From contig JAEVLN010000001.1 in assembly GCA_018350325.1 (NCBI GenBank), positions 5,547,254-5,611,253 of the forward strand: 64,000 nt of DNA. Direction: 5' to 3'. This DNA is from Globodera rostochiensis (taxonomy: Eukaryota > Nematoda > Chromadorea > Rhabditida > Heteroderidae). Under the pieces are notes generated by a model, which did no database searches, was not told the DNA's origin, and saw only the letters and a list, made by a program, of their open reading frames with translations. Positions 23,924-38,983 of the stretch are shown here, one piece after another. Position numbers and translations under genes: made by a program. Every line of letters begins with the position of its first letter. Positions within the stretch are counted from its first letter, which is position 1.

Positions 23924-26797
23924 TCACTCGCTGTAGTGCGACCTCACCTTCTCCAAGCCCAATTCGCGCAACGAGATCTAAACAATAGAGCGCCGTAGGG
24001 AAGGGAAAAAGTGCCGCGGCACTTTCTCACCTCTCTCATTTCGAATTTTTTGATTTTCCCTGTCACTGTCATCGGAAAGTCGCTGACATCTTTGAACAGA
24101 ATGTACTTGGGGATTTTGTAGTGGGCAATCTGAACGGTTTGGGGGGGGCAATTGTTCAGCCCGTTCGGTCTGAGGAGGTCGTTCACCTTTCCCTTGCAAT
24201 ATTCTCTGATCTCCTCGCCCGAAACGGTGGCGTCATTCTTCAGCCGAATCCATGCACAAATCGTCTCGCCGTATCGATTGTCCGGCACTCCGATTACGTG
24301 CACGTCAGCCACCGCTAAAGCGATTAGGGCATTTATTTCGTTGGCACAAAAAACGCGACTAAAGAGACACACCCACCGGGATGTCTGTCGATGAACTGCT
24401 CCACCTACGGGGAGGGGGGGAAAACAACGTTTTGGGTGTGAAAACTTCAGACAAAAACGGGGAATTTTATAGAAATTTGGAAAAGCCATCACAGAAAAGA
24501 GTGATTTGGAGAGAGTGAACAGAACGAAATCGCCCCTCCCCCACCTCCGTCGGGTAAACATTTTCGCCCCCTCTGACGATCATGTCCTTGGATCGGCCCA
24601 CAATTGACACCGTCCCGGATGGATGCATCACTCCGATGTCTCTGACACAATAAGCGAATACGGGGACGAAAACAGTTAATGTCATCGTTTCTTCTAATTA
24701 CCCCCCCCCCCAATTTGTAAAAACCCCCAGTCGATGTGTCTGTCCCCTCTGGTGTCGCTCACCCCGTCCTGTACCAGCGATCCTTGGCCACATCCGAAGA
24801 GCTGTGAATGGTCGAATCCCAGTAGCCGTACATGACGGAATAGCCTCTGACCAACACTAAACAGAAAATGGAATTGAACTGACAGAAAAGTGAAACGCAC
24901 AGTCGCCCCTTTGCCCGCGGGGGGTGACACGGCCTTCTTTGTCCACAATAACCGCCTAAGGGGGGAGTTTATAATTGGAGAAGGCGTGGAATCGAATTAG
25001 CCTCCCACCTCCAAATGGGCCATGATATGGCCAACGTTACGAATTCTCTCCTCCGGGGGGTCGTCCAGGATCGACATGAACGAAACGGGCGATGTTTCCG
25101 TGGTCCCGTAGCACACTTGCAGGTCCTTCATGCCCAACTCGTTGACCAGTCTTATCAATTAAGCGACAAATATAAGAAAACAAAAGTTGGGGAACAATGC
25201 CTGGAGCAAAGAGTGACCGGACATGGCGCTCCTAAAAGCAAAGAGACCGATTAATCATTACGATGCATGTGAAATGGATCAATGGGACCCTCAAGCCCTC
25301 TGGGCACACACCTGCTACAATTCCCGAACGAACGGATGAGTAGTCGAAGTTTGGGTACTCGGCATGACTCATCATGTCGATGTACTGAATGGGAAGGAAG
25401 GACCAAAATGTGTGTGTGAAGGAATTAAATGTAGACCAACCATTGTCGGAGTTCCGTACACTGCAGTACATCTTGAATAATTTGAATTGTTCTTTGAACA
25501 CATCGCCAACTTGCAGACCTTTCCTCGTGGATTGCCTGCAGTGCGGCGAGCGGTTCAAAGGAGGGGGCGGGGAAGACGCACGTCTGAAAGTGCACCAGTG
25601 CGGCCAGAGAGCCCATGACGCAGCCGAAGCAGTGGTACAACGGGTTGGGGATGCAAATTAACGTCCGGTGGTCGGCGTAGCCCGCGCGAAGGCCCACGAA
25701 GAAGGCGTTGTTGAGGATGTTGTGGTGGGTCAACGTGGCCCCTTTTGGCTTGCCCGTCGTCCCACTGGTGTATTGGATGTTGCAAGGATCTGAGGGGGGG
25801 GGAGGTATTGGACTACGAAGAAAGAGTCCACCCACCGTCAGGCTGTGTGCTCGCCTCGTACTGCTCCAACTTTCGACGATCATCTGCTGTTCCCATGCCC
25901 ATCACAGCATCGTACGACCATGCGCCGCTGTAATTGCAAAGTGCCATTATTTTGTTAAAACAGCGCCCTGACTTAAAAGTTCTCTTTTCCGCATCGAAAA
26001 TGACCAAATTGCGCAACTTCGGAAATGCGTCGGTGCACAGGCGACCGTCCCCCCGCGGCGCCCCTTCCAATTCGGGAATTAACTCTCTCAAAATGCCGTA
26101 ATAATCCGTCCGTTTGAAGGTTGGTGGGGCGATTAGCTGAGATGATTTGAATGCGCAAAATGTGACCACAAAAAACAACAACAACAACAACCACACCGTT
26201 TTGATGCCGACTTTCTCAATCGCGTAACAAAGGTCCTCGGAGTGGTACATCGGATTGACATTAACCTGAAGCGACAAAATGGGGGGAATTGGAATTGTTA
26301 GTTCCCAAAAGGGCACTGAACCGACCAGAACAAAGCCACCGAGGGCACTTGCGAATTGGGCAGTGATCCATTCGTATTTGTTGGGTGCCCAAATGCCCAA
26401 TCTGTCGCCCTTCTCCATGCCCAAGTGAACGAGTCCGGCAGCCAATCGTTCACTCTAAGACAAAACATTAAAATTGAAACTGAACGTCTTGAACTTGTTT
26501 GCCTTACATCGGCCAAAACGTCGCGGTAGTTTTTGCGGATTTCCTCCCGCTTGAAAATCACAAATTCGCGACTTGGAAATTTCCTTGCCGCCATTCGCAG
26601 TCTTTCGGCGATTGTCTCAAACAAAAGCGGCTGTTCGGAGCAGCCATGCACATAACTCTGAAAGGGTTTTTTTTGTTGAAAAATGAAATTGACCGATTGG
26701 TCCAACTCACTTTGGCCTGGTCGGCCAAAGAATGGATGTTCATCGCTTCGGTCGGTGGCGGACAATAAGTGGAAGACGCCTCAGAGGCTAAAAGCAT
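23924..26797 (-). CDS. ACSF2: ACSF2-like medium-chain acyl-CoA synthetase
   Basis: This AMP-forming enzyme activates fatty acids to acyl-CoA; ACSF2 proteins are usually mitochondrial. The start at 26797 gives [20 protein letters not shown], then an intron to [20 protein letters not shown]. Conserved parts in order are [40 protein letters not shown], the AMP-binding signature [20 protein letters not shown] (about 25730-25790), [66 protein letters not shown] (about 24545-24600) and the catalytic-lysine region [18 protein letters not shown] (about 24040). The end is [13 protein letters not shown]. At least ten short exons are present. No clear mitochondrial presequence is seen, so location is inferred from the family. 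Confidence 0.92.
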
Positions 26798-28524
26798 TCA
26801 AACTGTTGGGCTTGTTTAGTGGTGGCTTTAAACTTTAAAGCCCTTTTTATACCCTCGAAAAGGGGGGAGGGGGGAATTTTGCCCTTTTGCCCGAGGGGAG
26901 AGATTTGGACAAAAACGGCACTTTTAATGAATGGGGGCGAGGGGGGGGGGACCAACAAAAAAGTCCACGCCATAAAAGAAGGCCCATCCAATCGCCGAAT
27001 TTGTTGAGCGGTGGAGCCAAACAAAACGCACAATTCAATTCAATTCATTGTCAACAACTCAAATTTGGCAGAATTTGTTTTGTTACTCTGCTCATTTCAA
27101 CTAATTGACGAACGCCCACACACTAATTCAATTTGTGAAAGTGCCCCAAATGAATGAGTGCCTCGGGACGAATGGAGAGAATGCGCAATATGGGCGCAAT
27201 GGCTGGAGGGGACAACGGGTTTAGCGCTCCCCGGGGGGAAAGGGCACCCATTCGTCGCAGACTCACCCAATTACAACGGACACAAAAAGAAAGTGACGAG
27301 ACGACCACGCAAATTTGTCGCTAATTTGGGGAAAAATCTTCGCAGAACGGCAGTTTAAGCCTTTTTTAATGGTCTCCGTGAAAATCAACAAAACTGAAAT
27401 GCCTGACATTCCGAAACAGCACAACGGTTAGCGGGTTTTCAAATAAAATGTATTCGATTGGGGGGGGGTGGAGGAGACGAAGAAGAACTGGAGATCGAGC
27501 AGCAGAAGAGGTCAATGTTCATGGGGAGACACCTTTCTTATGCCCCCCCCCTTCCCCTCCCCTTCCAGCACCCAACGCCCCACTCCCATCCCAGCGCAAC
27601 TGCTGATGCCTATCTCCCCCCCCCCCCTCCTGCGACTTTTGTTTCCGACTATCACCATCAACAGTGCTTCTTCCCACCCCCCCCCCCCCCCCTCACCTGT
27701 ATTTGTATTTCGAACGACCGTGACCAGCAACCGGGGCGAATGGGGGGAGGGTTTAGCAAAGAGAAGAGCGCCAAGTGACGAAGGGACGAGAGCGGAAGCG
27801 GCTGCGCCCCTTCTGCTGAGGAGGAGCAACGAGAAGGGGGAGGAGGCGGAGGGGGCGGACGGACGGGCGGAGAAGAGCCGAATCATTTACGTTTATTTAT
27901 TTTACCATTAATAGAGCGAATGCCTTTTTGGGAATAAGCGAATTTTTGGATTGGCACTTTTTGTTCGAATGGAACAAACGATCAAATGGGAGGAGAGAAA
28001 GTGCAAATGAATGGGTGGGGGGGGGGGGTTTTGAGTAACGAACGAACGAACAATCACACAATGTGACCGACTGACTGACGACGAATTCGGGGGGGGGGGG
28101 GGGACAGTGTTTTTTGTTGTTGGTCGATCAATGATTGAACGAAAGAATGACGATGGAAATGAATGCGTGATTTACTTTACAAAAGGTCCGTCTCCTCCAT
28201 AAAATTTGTTGACCCAACCAGGCCCCTTTTTTAATGATTTGTCCCATTTTTTGGGGTTCACGTCCTTTTTTCTGTATTTTTTTGAAGATTTCCGAATATT
28301 TTTTTGAAGAATTTTCGTTTAAAATTTTGAATAAAATCTTTAAACAGATCGCCAAATTAGTTTATTTTCAACAATTTTTTTACCTTACTTTTGATTTTCC
28401 TGGAATTTCCATCCCCCCAGCAGAAATAAAATAGAATTCTCAAAAAAGTTGGCTTTATTTGACCATCAAAATCTTTGTTTTTATTTATATGATGCCCCCC
28501 CCCATTTTTTTAGAAAAAGTAGCA
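26798..28524. other. divergent intergenic region, ACSF2 and MED17 upstream sequences
   Basis: This separates the minus-strand ACSF2 gene from the plus-strand MED17 gene and so should carry both promoters. It contains C runs (27540-27690), G runs (27460-27470, 28018-28028, 28090-28103) and, at about 28200-28400, an AT-rich repeat shared with 40500-40760 and 57800-58060. Pro/Ser-rich open frames at 27458-27911 track C runs and are not supported as genes. Confidence 0.55.
28200..28400. repeat. dispersed AT-rich repeat, copy 1
   Basis: The segment holds GTCC-TTTTT blocks and then TTTGAATAAAATCTTTAAACAG followed by ATCGCCAAATTAGTTTAT. The same order of words appears at 40530-40760 and, more divergently, at 57880-57960. 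It lies just upstream of MED17. Ends could not be defined by eye. Confidence 0.55.
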
Positions 28525-31500
28525 ATGTTTGGAGGACAAACAAATGCGAATGGTAGTGGAGTTCAAATTTGTGTTGAACCTTTGAATGAATGGAAAATAC
28601 AAGAAATCGGATACGATGGAGTCGAGAAATATACGAAGTAAGTTAAAGGGTATGGTTCGGCAATAAAAATTGTGAGACTTTGTTTTATTTTAGACCACTC
28701 GCGTTCAAAGATTTGTTACGAAAAAATGCACGAAACATCGACTGGAGCAAAATTATTGGGGGCGAAGCAATTTTCGACGCAGCCATTAAGAAAAGAGATT
28801 CCGAAGATCAACTCGATGAGACTTCGAATGAATTGGCCCAGCCATCAAAAAGCTTCGTGGAGCCCGTTGCCGGGCCATGGGCATTGGTTGCCAAACACCT
28901 TCAGTAAGTCAATGCAATAGCCTTGTTTAGCAGACAAAATAAAAAGGCAATTTCTGTATGAAAAGCCTCATTTTGCAAAAAAAACCAAGAAATATTTGGT
29001 TACTTGATTATTTCTAGTTTCAAATATTTTTTTGGGGACGGATGGGGTTTGGCCATTGAAAGTTTGTCTTTTAGTTATTCACTCCAGGAAGTAAACGTCA
29101 TGCTTGACTGCATGAGAATAGCCCGCACTGATTACCTGAACACGCTGGTCACTGCACTGGTTCAGGACGAACGGGCTGAGGCCGAGCAGGTGGCCGCCTC
29201 AAAAGCCTTTCACTTGCACACGCGACGGAGGGTTTTGAACGAAACTTCGAAAGACATCGAACGGATGGCGACCGCTCGGCTTGGAGTTGTCTCCGTCGGA
29301 AGTGATAAAAGCGATTTCTTCAACGAACTGAGAGAATTGCGCGAAAATTGGCGCATCAGAAAAGTGGGCCCGAATATATTCGGGGATCTCGGCTACAAAA
29401 CATGTAATTTGTGGGTTTAAAGTAGAGATTTGATTTGTTTTTTGAATTTTGAATTGTTTAGTTGCTCCAAAGTTTGCACCCCATGAGGTTTTCGATGTCA
29501 CGCAGAAATCAGCCTCAAACAGACGCGAAAGCACTATAAGATACAGCAACAAATCATTTATTGAACTGCGACTGCCCCAACATCTCAGGTTTTATTTGTT
29601 TGGGCCATGCGTTAACGCCAGGAGGAGGCTGACGGGTGCAACAAAATGCTTACCAAGCGTAATTTTCCTATTTCCATCCAAATTTCGTCAAAAAATTATT
29701 ATGTTCATTTTTGCCTTCCGGTTGGGGTCAGTTTGGCGCCGACATATCTTAACAATGGAAGTTGATTTAGGCCTAGAATAGCTTATGGCTTACACCTGAG
29801 CTGAGTCCTTGTAGGCCTTTAGGCGGCGCCAAACTGGCCGCGCTAAACGACCGGATCTGTTCCCCTCCCCCTGGCTACGCACTTGGTTAGTAATTAATCA
29901 TTTAATTAATCTTTACAAACAATGAATAGGTGTCGTACCGAATTGTTTGTATCCATTGAAACAGGTTAGTTTATTTGTTTGCGGTTAATAATGCTGGATG
30001 TTTTCGCATTCGTCCCGAAAAACCTTTGTCCTGGATTTCTTCTCAAATTAAGATGATGAGAAGTCGGCTGAATCGCTCTTTAAAGTGACCGACAGACTCT
30101 CAACCAGCGAAGAGGAAGTTAAACACGTACATTGGAGGAAGGCATTGCCATGGGCCCAGGACTCTCTAATTTGCAGAGACATTTTGGCACGGGTGCTGAA
30201 ATTAGGTGAAGATGCTAAAGAAAATTTGCATTATTTTTCAGTTGGTGTCCGAGTCGGTTTCACAACAAGACATTATTACGTTGACAACGGACAACTCAAT
30301 TGTCATTTCCCTATTCGACTCGCTGTTGTTGAAAGTGGAGACCCGGTTCCGTCCCTTTGAGGTGCTTTCGTTTATTGTTTATTTTTGTAACCCGGAGACT
30401 TTGTCTTATTTTGTTAGGCCTGTCGGACCCAGTCAACTTATCTAAGCCAGTGCCTACGACAACTTTTCCTGGCTGAGCACTCGAAGAAAACGAAGAGAAT
30501 TCAGCAGTTTGTCACACTTCCGTTAGTTTCCCATGCTGAAGGACTGAACATGAGAGGTCCACTCGCGCTGTCGGCAGAAGAAGTTGGAATTCGGATGATT
30601 TTTTTTTGTTGTAATTTTGTCAGCTCAGATAACTGCACGAGCAGATGGTTCAACGCCAGCCGAAGTCCAATCGTCCTCCGATTTTTTAATTCGCAGGTTT
30701 ATCCGATGCGCCTCCCATTACGTGCTTATAAACAGAATAATCGACTTTTTGGAAAGTCATATGGGAAGCTTCAATGACCCGCAGGTGGGAATTTCCAGAA
30801 TATCACGGCGCTAAACTCCTTTGGCAACTTTCAGATTCAATGGAAGTGGATACGTGCAACACCGACCTTTTCTATGATTTCTTTAAACTTTTCGAGTCGA
30901 GGATTCGAAAATTTAGGAAAGTAAATAATTCTTCCCAAATCATTCTTTTCAACAAATTCTTTTTCGTAAGGTTCACCAGTCTCATTCGAATCAGCGATTC
31001 GTCGATCACTTTGATCAGCAAAGAGTCTCAGCAGATTGAATGTCGCCGGGACATGGAAATGTTTGAGAACGCGTTGCTTTTGCTGGTACGTTTCTCAATT
31101 CTTTCCGTCCGCTTAATTTTCACAAAATGTATAAATTATCATTGTCAGGCGGCCCATTTTCTGCTCAACTCCTCGCAGGTTTTATCGCGCGCCTACGGAT
31201 GGCAATTGTTCCACGCCAATAGCAATGCGTTCGACTTGGCCGGAAATTTTGCACCGACATTTTACGCATGCAACCAAAACGGGACAATGTGGGGACAAAA
31301 ACAAAAAAAGAAACAAACGAAGTAATTGGCCCCTTTGAAAGTTTCAGGAGTATTTTCATACAATTCCACGCCGATGGCTCTTCGCCGTCCATTTTCATGA
31401 AGGACAATAAGAAGTGCTCACAACAACAAATTGATTCTCCGAATTTGGATGGATTCCAATGCTTGAACTACAGACGAATACCTGGCACAACATTTATGCG

Positions 31501-31537
31501 AAAAATTGACAATTTATTTGCAACTTTTACCAACTGA
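28525..31537 (+). CDS. MED17: Mediator complex subunit 17 (MED17)
   Basis: MED17 is a core head-module subunit of Mediator, needed for RNA polymerase II transcription. The start MFGGQTNANGSGVQICVEPL at 28525 follows a T-rich AG acceptor at 28512, which could take a spliced leader. Exons then give LAFKDLLRKNARNIDWSKII, EVNVMLDCMRIARTDYLNTL, ASKAFHLHTRRRVLNETSKD and FFNELRELRENWRIRKVGPN plus IFGDLGYK; this last block is the clearest MED17 signature. Downstream exons include LSTSEEEVKHVHWRKALPWA, QLFLAEHSKKTKRIQQFVTL-type sequence and LLNSSQVLSRAYGWQLFHAN. The end is RKIDNLFATFTN. A large intron or exon gap at about 29580-30050 holds an inverted-repeat insertion. Exon assembly in the second half is provisional. 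Confidence 0.85.
29606..29882. mobile_element. inverted-repeat insertion within a MED17 intron
   Basis: The left end TGCGTTAACGCCAGGAGGAGG and the right end, read as its complement, TGCGTAGCCAGGGGGAGGGG, are imperfect terminal inverted repeats. Inside, CAGTTTGGCGCC (29729-29740) and GGCGCCAAACTG (29825-29836) form a perfect 12-bp inverted repeat. There is no ORF of note. A duplicated target site could not be seen clearly. It is best read as a degenerate non-autonomous DNA element. Confidence 0.45.
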
Positions 31538-32237
31538 ATTTATTCTGACACCAATTCTCTGTTGATAAATATTCGTTTTATAACAATGAGTGGGAATCGG
31601 ATCGTTATTAACTTTATGATTTTCATTTTTTGGGCTTTTTAGTCCCTATTTTGGGGGTTTTTAGTCCCCTATTACATGTCCCTTTCACGTTTTTTAGTCC
31701 CTAAAAATCTCGTCTCCAGAAGTGACCTGAAAACAATTGTGGGCGGGGATATTTTGGGTAAATGGGACAGAATGACAAAACATATATTTGAATAATATCC
31801 AAATCTCTGTCGTCCCAACAGTTTTTAACCTTTTTTGTTAATCCCGATCCCAGCTTTTACTGTCCCGGTCCTAGTTATAAATAGTCTTCGATAAATAAGT
31901 GCTTTCAAATGATACTAAAATTGAACGATTCGGTTCAGTGAAGGTGTTTTGATTTTTTTTTTGAAAAAATCCCGCAATCTCGCGCGGGATCCCGCAAATT
32001 TAAATTGCGGGATTTATCCCGCAAATCCGCTCCCGCACGACTTACCGAAAAATTCCGCAGCGGGATCCCGCAAATGCGATTTTGCCGGGCTCTATTCGGG
32101 ATCCCGACCGAGCCTCATTGAATTAAACGGGGTGGTCCTGATCCCGTCCATTAATCTCATGGGATTGATTTTTGTCTTCAGTATTTTTTTACATTTCAAT
32201 GACTAAACTCTATTTTGTTCACAGAATATCCCTAATC
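31538..32237. other. intergenic region with palindromic GGGATCCCGC repeat
   Basis: This region between MED17 and the acyltransferase gene carries TTTTTAGTCCC words repeated at about 31630-31700, one dispersed TTCAAATGATACTAAAATT motif (31904-31922) and, at 31968-32110, a block rich in GGGATCCCGCAAAT and its complement. No gene is supported. Confidence 0.6.
31968..32110. repeat. palindrome-rich block of CCCGCAA and GGGATCCCGC words
   Basis: CGGGATCCCGCAAAT occurs twice (about 31985 and 32061) and shorter forms such as TTGCGGGATTTATCCCGCAA make direct palindromes. The make-up, short words repeated in both orientations without an ORF, resembles the interior of the 8715-8862 element, but the TAGAGATCGG ends are absent. 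Confidence 0.6.
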
Positions 32238-34378
32238 ATGGATAATGAGCAATTCAAAAGTGGCAAGAACAAACCTCCAGGCTCTCGCTCGAAATGGTCA
32301 CAAGCGACGACAGCGGAGCGCATTATTTGGATTTCGGCCATTCCCTTCAGAACGCTTCTTTGCCTGATGAACATTACTGTTTTCTTTGTGGCATATTTCG
32401 GCTTTATGCTGCCCGTTCTTTGGGCCAAGCCTTGTTAGTTGGTGCCCGACTCGGTTTTTCAATTATGGCTAACCAATTAATTAATTAAGTGTGGCCGCGT
32501 TTCTATTGGTTTTACGAGGGTAAATTGTACATGTGGATGCAAGCATTTATCGCTTATTGGGGCTACACTGCCGATTACGACGGTAAGCATTGGCCAAATT
32601 AAACTTAACTAAGTCTATTTGTTCCGTAACGAAACATTGTCGGGGGGGGGGGGGGAGCAGAGCCCCAGTTTGGAACGTTAGACAACAAAGTTGATGATTT
32701 TTATGGGCATCATTGAATTCCAAATAATTCTACCGAAAATTAGTAAATTGGCATTTACAGTGTGTTAAACGATACCTATTACTGTCACTATTAACGATTT
32801 TGAAAAGATTCATAATAATTCTTCTTCTCAGTCTATGAATATGGCGAAGATATTAGGCGATTTGCCGAGAAAGATCGCGTCCTCGTCATCATCAATCACC
32901 AAAGCACCGCCGATGTGCCGACATTGTTCACTATCCTCCAAAATAAAGGAGTGGCCACTCGAAAGGTTGGGGGAAAAGTTCATTAGGGCCACATTAAGCT
33001 GTTTCAGACAATTTGGTTGATGGATGTGATGTTTCGTTGGACGCCTTTCGGAATTATTGGTCGGATGCACGGCGATTATTTCATTCAGCAGGGCAAAGCA
33101 ACGCGCGACAAAGAACTGATCCGACTGAAGGAACATCTCCGAAAAGTACGAAAATTTTTGGACACGTTTGGGGACAGATTTTCTTTTGAATCGAACATTT
33201 TCAGGTGTTTTGGGACAGGGACCGTCGCTGGGTCGTTCTCTTTCCCGAGGGCGGCTTCTTCTACAAACGAAAAGAGACCAGCCAAAAGTTCTTTCCATGG
33301 GTTTGAAAACAAACAAAGTATCTTGCTTTTAAGATATGCGCGCGAAAACGGATTCCCTTACCTGGAACACTGCACTTTGCCGCGAATGGGTGGGCCAATT
33401 TTGTCTGTAAAAAATGAATTTCTTTTTTTGTTTAGGTGCAATAAAAGCTGTTCTTGAAGGTAAGCTGCAGTAATGAATGGTGTCACTTGCTTCTCTTCCT
33501 TTTTGCATTTTTGAAAGGACTAAATTTTCCTTTTATTCCATCGAAGATCCTTAAAAACTCAAGCCAGCCCCCTTCCCTCCCCCACAAAATTAGAAAATCT
33601 TGAAATAAAAGGGAAAATCCAAGCCCAAGGGTCTGGCTAAGCCCTTGTCTGATTATGAGTAGGTTTCCTGGGCATTTTCTTCCGTTCTATTTTCTTTATA
33701 TTGTCACATAAAGAAATTGGTCCTCGCGAAGAAGAGAATGGGCTCGCACGTTCGGCTTCCACCTCCAGCAAAATGAAACTGATAAAGGACACGGTTGGGG
33801 CGATTCGGGAGAAAAAATATGTCAAAGGTTCGCTTCCGCAATTTTGGTCCGGTCGTCATGAATGAAATGTTTTAGACACCCGCCCGCCAATTCAGTACGT
33901 CCTCGACGTGACCATCGCCTACCCGAACGGGCAGCCGCTGAGCATCGGAACTTTGTGCTTCGGGACCCGTGAACAATGTCTGTTGTTGGACAGTTCGCGT
34001 TTCGTTTGGTTCAAACCCTAGTCAATTGTAGGTGACATCGCAGTGCATTACCGAATGTTCGATGCCGAACAGGTTCCCTTTCACAACGAGATTGCTCTTC
34101 GGGATTGGCTTTACAATTTGTACGCTGAGAAGGACCTTCTTTTGGGTAGGGCCGACCAAAGAGCCATTGGAATCCGACAAACTCTGTTTTTATCCTCTGT
34201 TTAAGACAATTACTACAAAACCGGCGAATTTACACCCGGCGAGGAGGGAGAGCGAATCGTCTTCGATTGGTTGCGAATTGTTGGACAATGGGCGTTTTGG
34301 ATCACTGCTTTTGTCTTGCAAGTCAAATTCGCCATTTGGGCTGTTCGCACTGTTTTTTACACCGTTTTTGGTCATTAA
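32238..34378 (+). CDS. LPGAT1: LPGAT1-like membrane glycerophospholipid acyltransferase
   Basis: This PlsC/AGPAT-type enzyme acylates lysophospholipids at the ER; LPGAT1 acts on lysophosphatidylglycerol and related lipids. The start [20 protein letters not shown] lies just after a splice acceptor. A hydrophobic segment ([20 protein letters not shown]) follows. The acyltransferase motif I is [12 protein letters not shown] (HX4D, about 32900). Further blocks are [40 protein letters not shown] (motif III, about 33230-33290), [37 protein letters not shown] and [17 protein letters not shown]. The C-terminus has a hydrophobic stretch ending in FYTVFGH. Order and spacing agree with LPGAT1 rather than AGPAT1/2. 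An intron at 33460-33660 contains an imperfect inverted repeat. Confidence 0.92.
33556..33650. repeat. short inverted repeat in LPGAT1 intron
   Basis: CAAGCCAGCCCCCTTCC at the left and AAGGGTCTGGCTAAGCC at the right are imperfect inverted copies (AGCCAG-CCCTT). The left arm runs into a C-rich block. It could be another small non-autonomous insertion of the kind seen in MED17. Confidence 0.35.
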
Positions 34379-35164
34379 TCTATTCGGAATAGTTTGTCGT
34401 AGCATTATTATAGCCTATCGGGAACTGTTGGCTCTTTCTTGATTTATTTCTAACTCTTAAAAACAAAAACAGTTCCCTGGTTGGTTGGTTATGCGCTTGC
34501 TTTTGGTTCATTTCACGTGGGGGTCGTTTCGTTCTGAAACATTTCACATTTTTCAGCTTTATTTGACATAATTTAACATGAAATTGGGAACGAAACGACC
34601 GACCATTTTCATTTATTTTACCTTCTTTGCAGTCAGGGGAATGGATTTCCGGGGGGGGGGGTATTTTCTATTCGATTTATTTTAGCGATGTATAAGCGGA
34701 AGTACTACCAAAGTACAGAAATGTTAGCTGTCTATGTGATTTTCATTTAGGCTTCCTTTGCATTATTTGGGCATGTCGTATAACCGCATTATTTGGACGT
34801 GTCGTATAACAAAATCCTATCTACTCTCTTCGTCGCTCGAACAAATGTCTAGCTATTCATCTTGATTTTCCCCAAATGTTGATTATAATATTTCCCCTGA
34901 TTTTGAACCTGTATAAGTGCCTCTGATACTCGCTTTACCTTGTTTCATTTCAAGATGTATTTATGGATAGTTAATGCATGTGTGAATAAACTCGCTCAGC
35001 ATTATTATACAATCACAACGATAGGGGATGATGCGTTAGGGTGGATCATTTAGACAATGTCATTAACTATAGTAAGAGATGAACGATCAATAAGAATCAT
35101 TAGAATTTGTCAGAATGGAAAATGGGGACGGTCTGTAGATGGAACTGTAAAGAAGTCCCACAAA
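34379..35164. other. intergenic region between convergent LPGAT1 and EHD genes
   Basis: Both neighbours end here, so this is 3' flanking DNA. It contains a 10-base G run at 34651-34660 and a two-copy 26-bp tandem repeat at 34760-34811. No gene is supported. Confidence 0.6.
34760..34811. repeat. 26-bp tandem duplication
   Basis: GCATTATTTGG(G/A)C(A/G)TGTCGTATAAC(C/A) occurs twice head to tail (34760-34785 and 34786-34811), with three or four differences between the copies. Confidence 0.85.
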
Positions 35165-37676
<2,512 letters not shown>

Positions 37677-38983
37677 TGTCGAAGCTAAAAGAGAGAACAT
37701 TACTCTACGTCCGCAAAGTGTACAAAAATAATAGGAAATTACACAAAAATTATTGTAAATGTCAAACGGAGACACCAAACCAATGAAATATAAAAAACAG
37801 AAAGATAAAAAGGGAAAGAGAAGGGGAGGTGGAGAAGCAGTGAGCCCCGTATGCATTTATGAAAGGTCGGTCTCTGATTCATCACCAATTGGTCTTCCCT
37901 TCCCTGGCCCAATCGTTCCTTCGGTTTCCTCTGTTCGTCATTTTTATTCAACCAAAAACAATTCAATAACCACCCGCCCGACAGATCATGACATAATGCG
38001 TAATTAAAATCCAAATTGAATTTCGAAATATATTTAATAGTGAGTAAATTTGGACGGGAATAAGGGACGGAGGGAGGGCGAGATATACGTAACCCTCAAG
38101 GGAATTGATAAATGTGCAAGAAAAAGAAAGGCATTTATTTACCAAATAGTATAGAGAAACAGGCCACAAAAGGAAATCAATCGTCTTTCAGGGCGAGGGG
38201 CTTTACTATGTACTACGTTTTTTGCAAAAATTAATCAATGAGAAACGTTTAAGAAAAAATAGTTTAGGATAGAGTGGGAGCGAGACGATTTCTATAGGCG
38301 AAGGAGGGTTTTACTCAAAGACCAAAGGTTGGGTTGGGTACCGGAGTACCAATTGTTAGAACCTATGCGTCCAATGCGGCTTAAAATCCAAAAGAGTAAC
38401 CAACTCCACAATATACGAGTTTAGCAGATTGTACGCTCGCTTTTGTGTGAACAAAAAATCAATCGCTCTGGCCTTTCATCGCTCACGCTGAATGCGTTTA
38501 GCCATGCGCGGATGAATTCCCCCCCCCCCACCCGATTATTCGAAGGTACGGTGACTAACAGGGATGGGGGCAGAATTCACTTTACCGTTCTGGAAAAAAA
38601 TATGCACTCCCTACCCTATCAAAAGGGTAGTTTTTAACCCAACTCTCGTTAAATTATATGTAGTAAAAACCCATGCCGTAAAAGCTTATTTGGATTTTTA
38701 ACGGGAAATTTAATCTAATTTGTAAAATGGTTGATTTTGGCAAAAATTAGAAGAAGTTTCCACTATCCTAAAATTTTAACTGCCTCTTTCTCCCCCAAAA
38801 ACCGACAAAATCCCGACCCCTTCCAAAAATATACAGCAATTTTATTGGAAGCTTTAATGATATGCATAATTAGTTGAGTTTAAATATTAAGAATGATGTA
38901 GAATGTAACGAAACAAAGTGAATTGGTTAATTAATTGGTTGTCTAGGAAATTAATATTTTTTGATGCAAAAACTGCTCGTTTG
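37677..38983. other. intergenic region, EHD promoter side and 3' flank of next gene
   Basis: No gene is supported. The first 250 bases upstream of EHD are likely its promoter or 5' UTR. From about 38000 the DNA is AT-rich with scattered simple repeats. Open frames here have no recognisable content. Confidence 0.55.

Noticed and set aside
27458..27911. Pro/Ser-rich overlapping open frames on both strands
   Set aside because: They track C and G runs in the ACSF2-MED17 intergenic region and have no consistent start, splice sites or domain.
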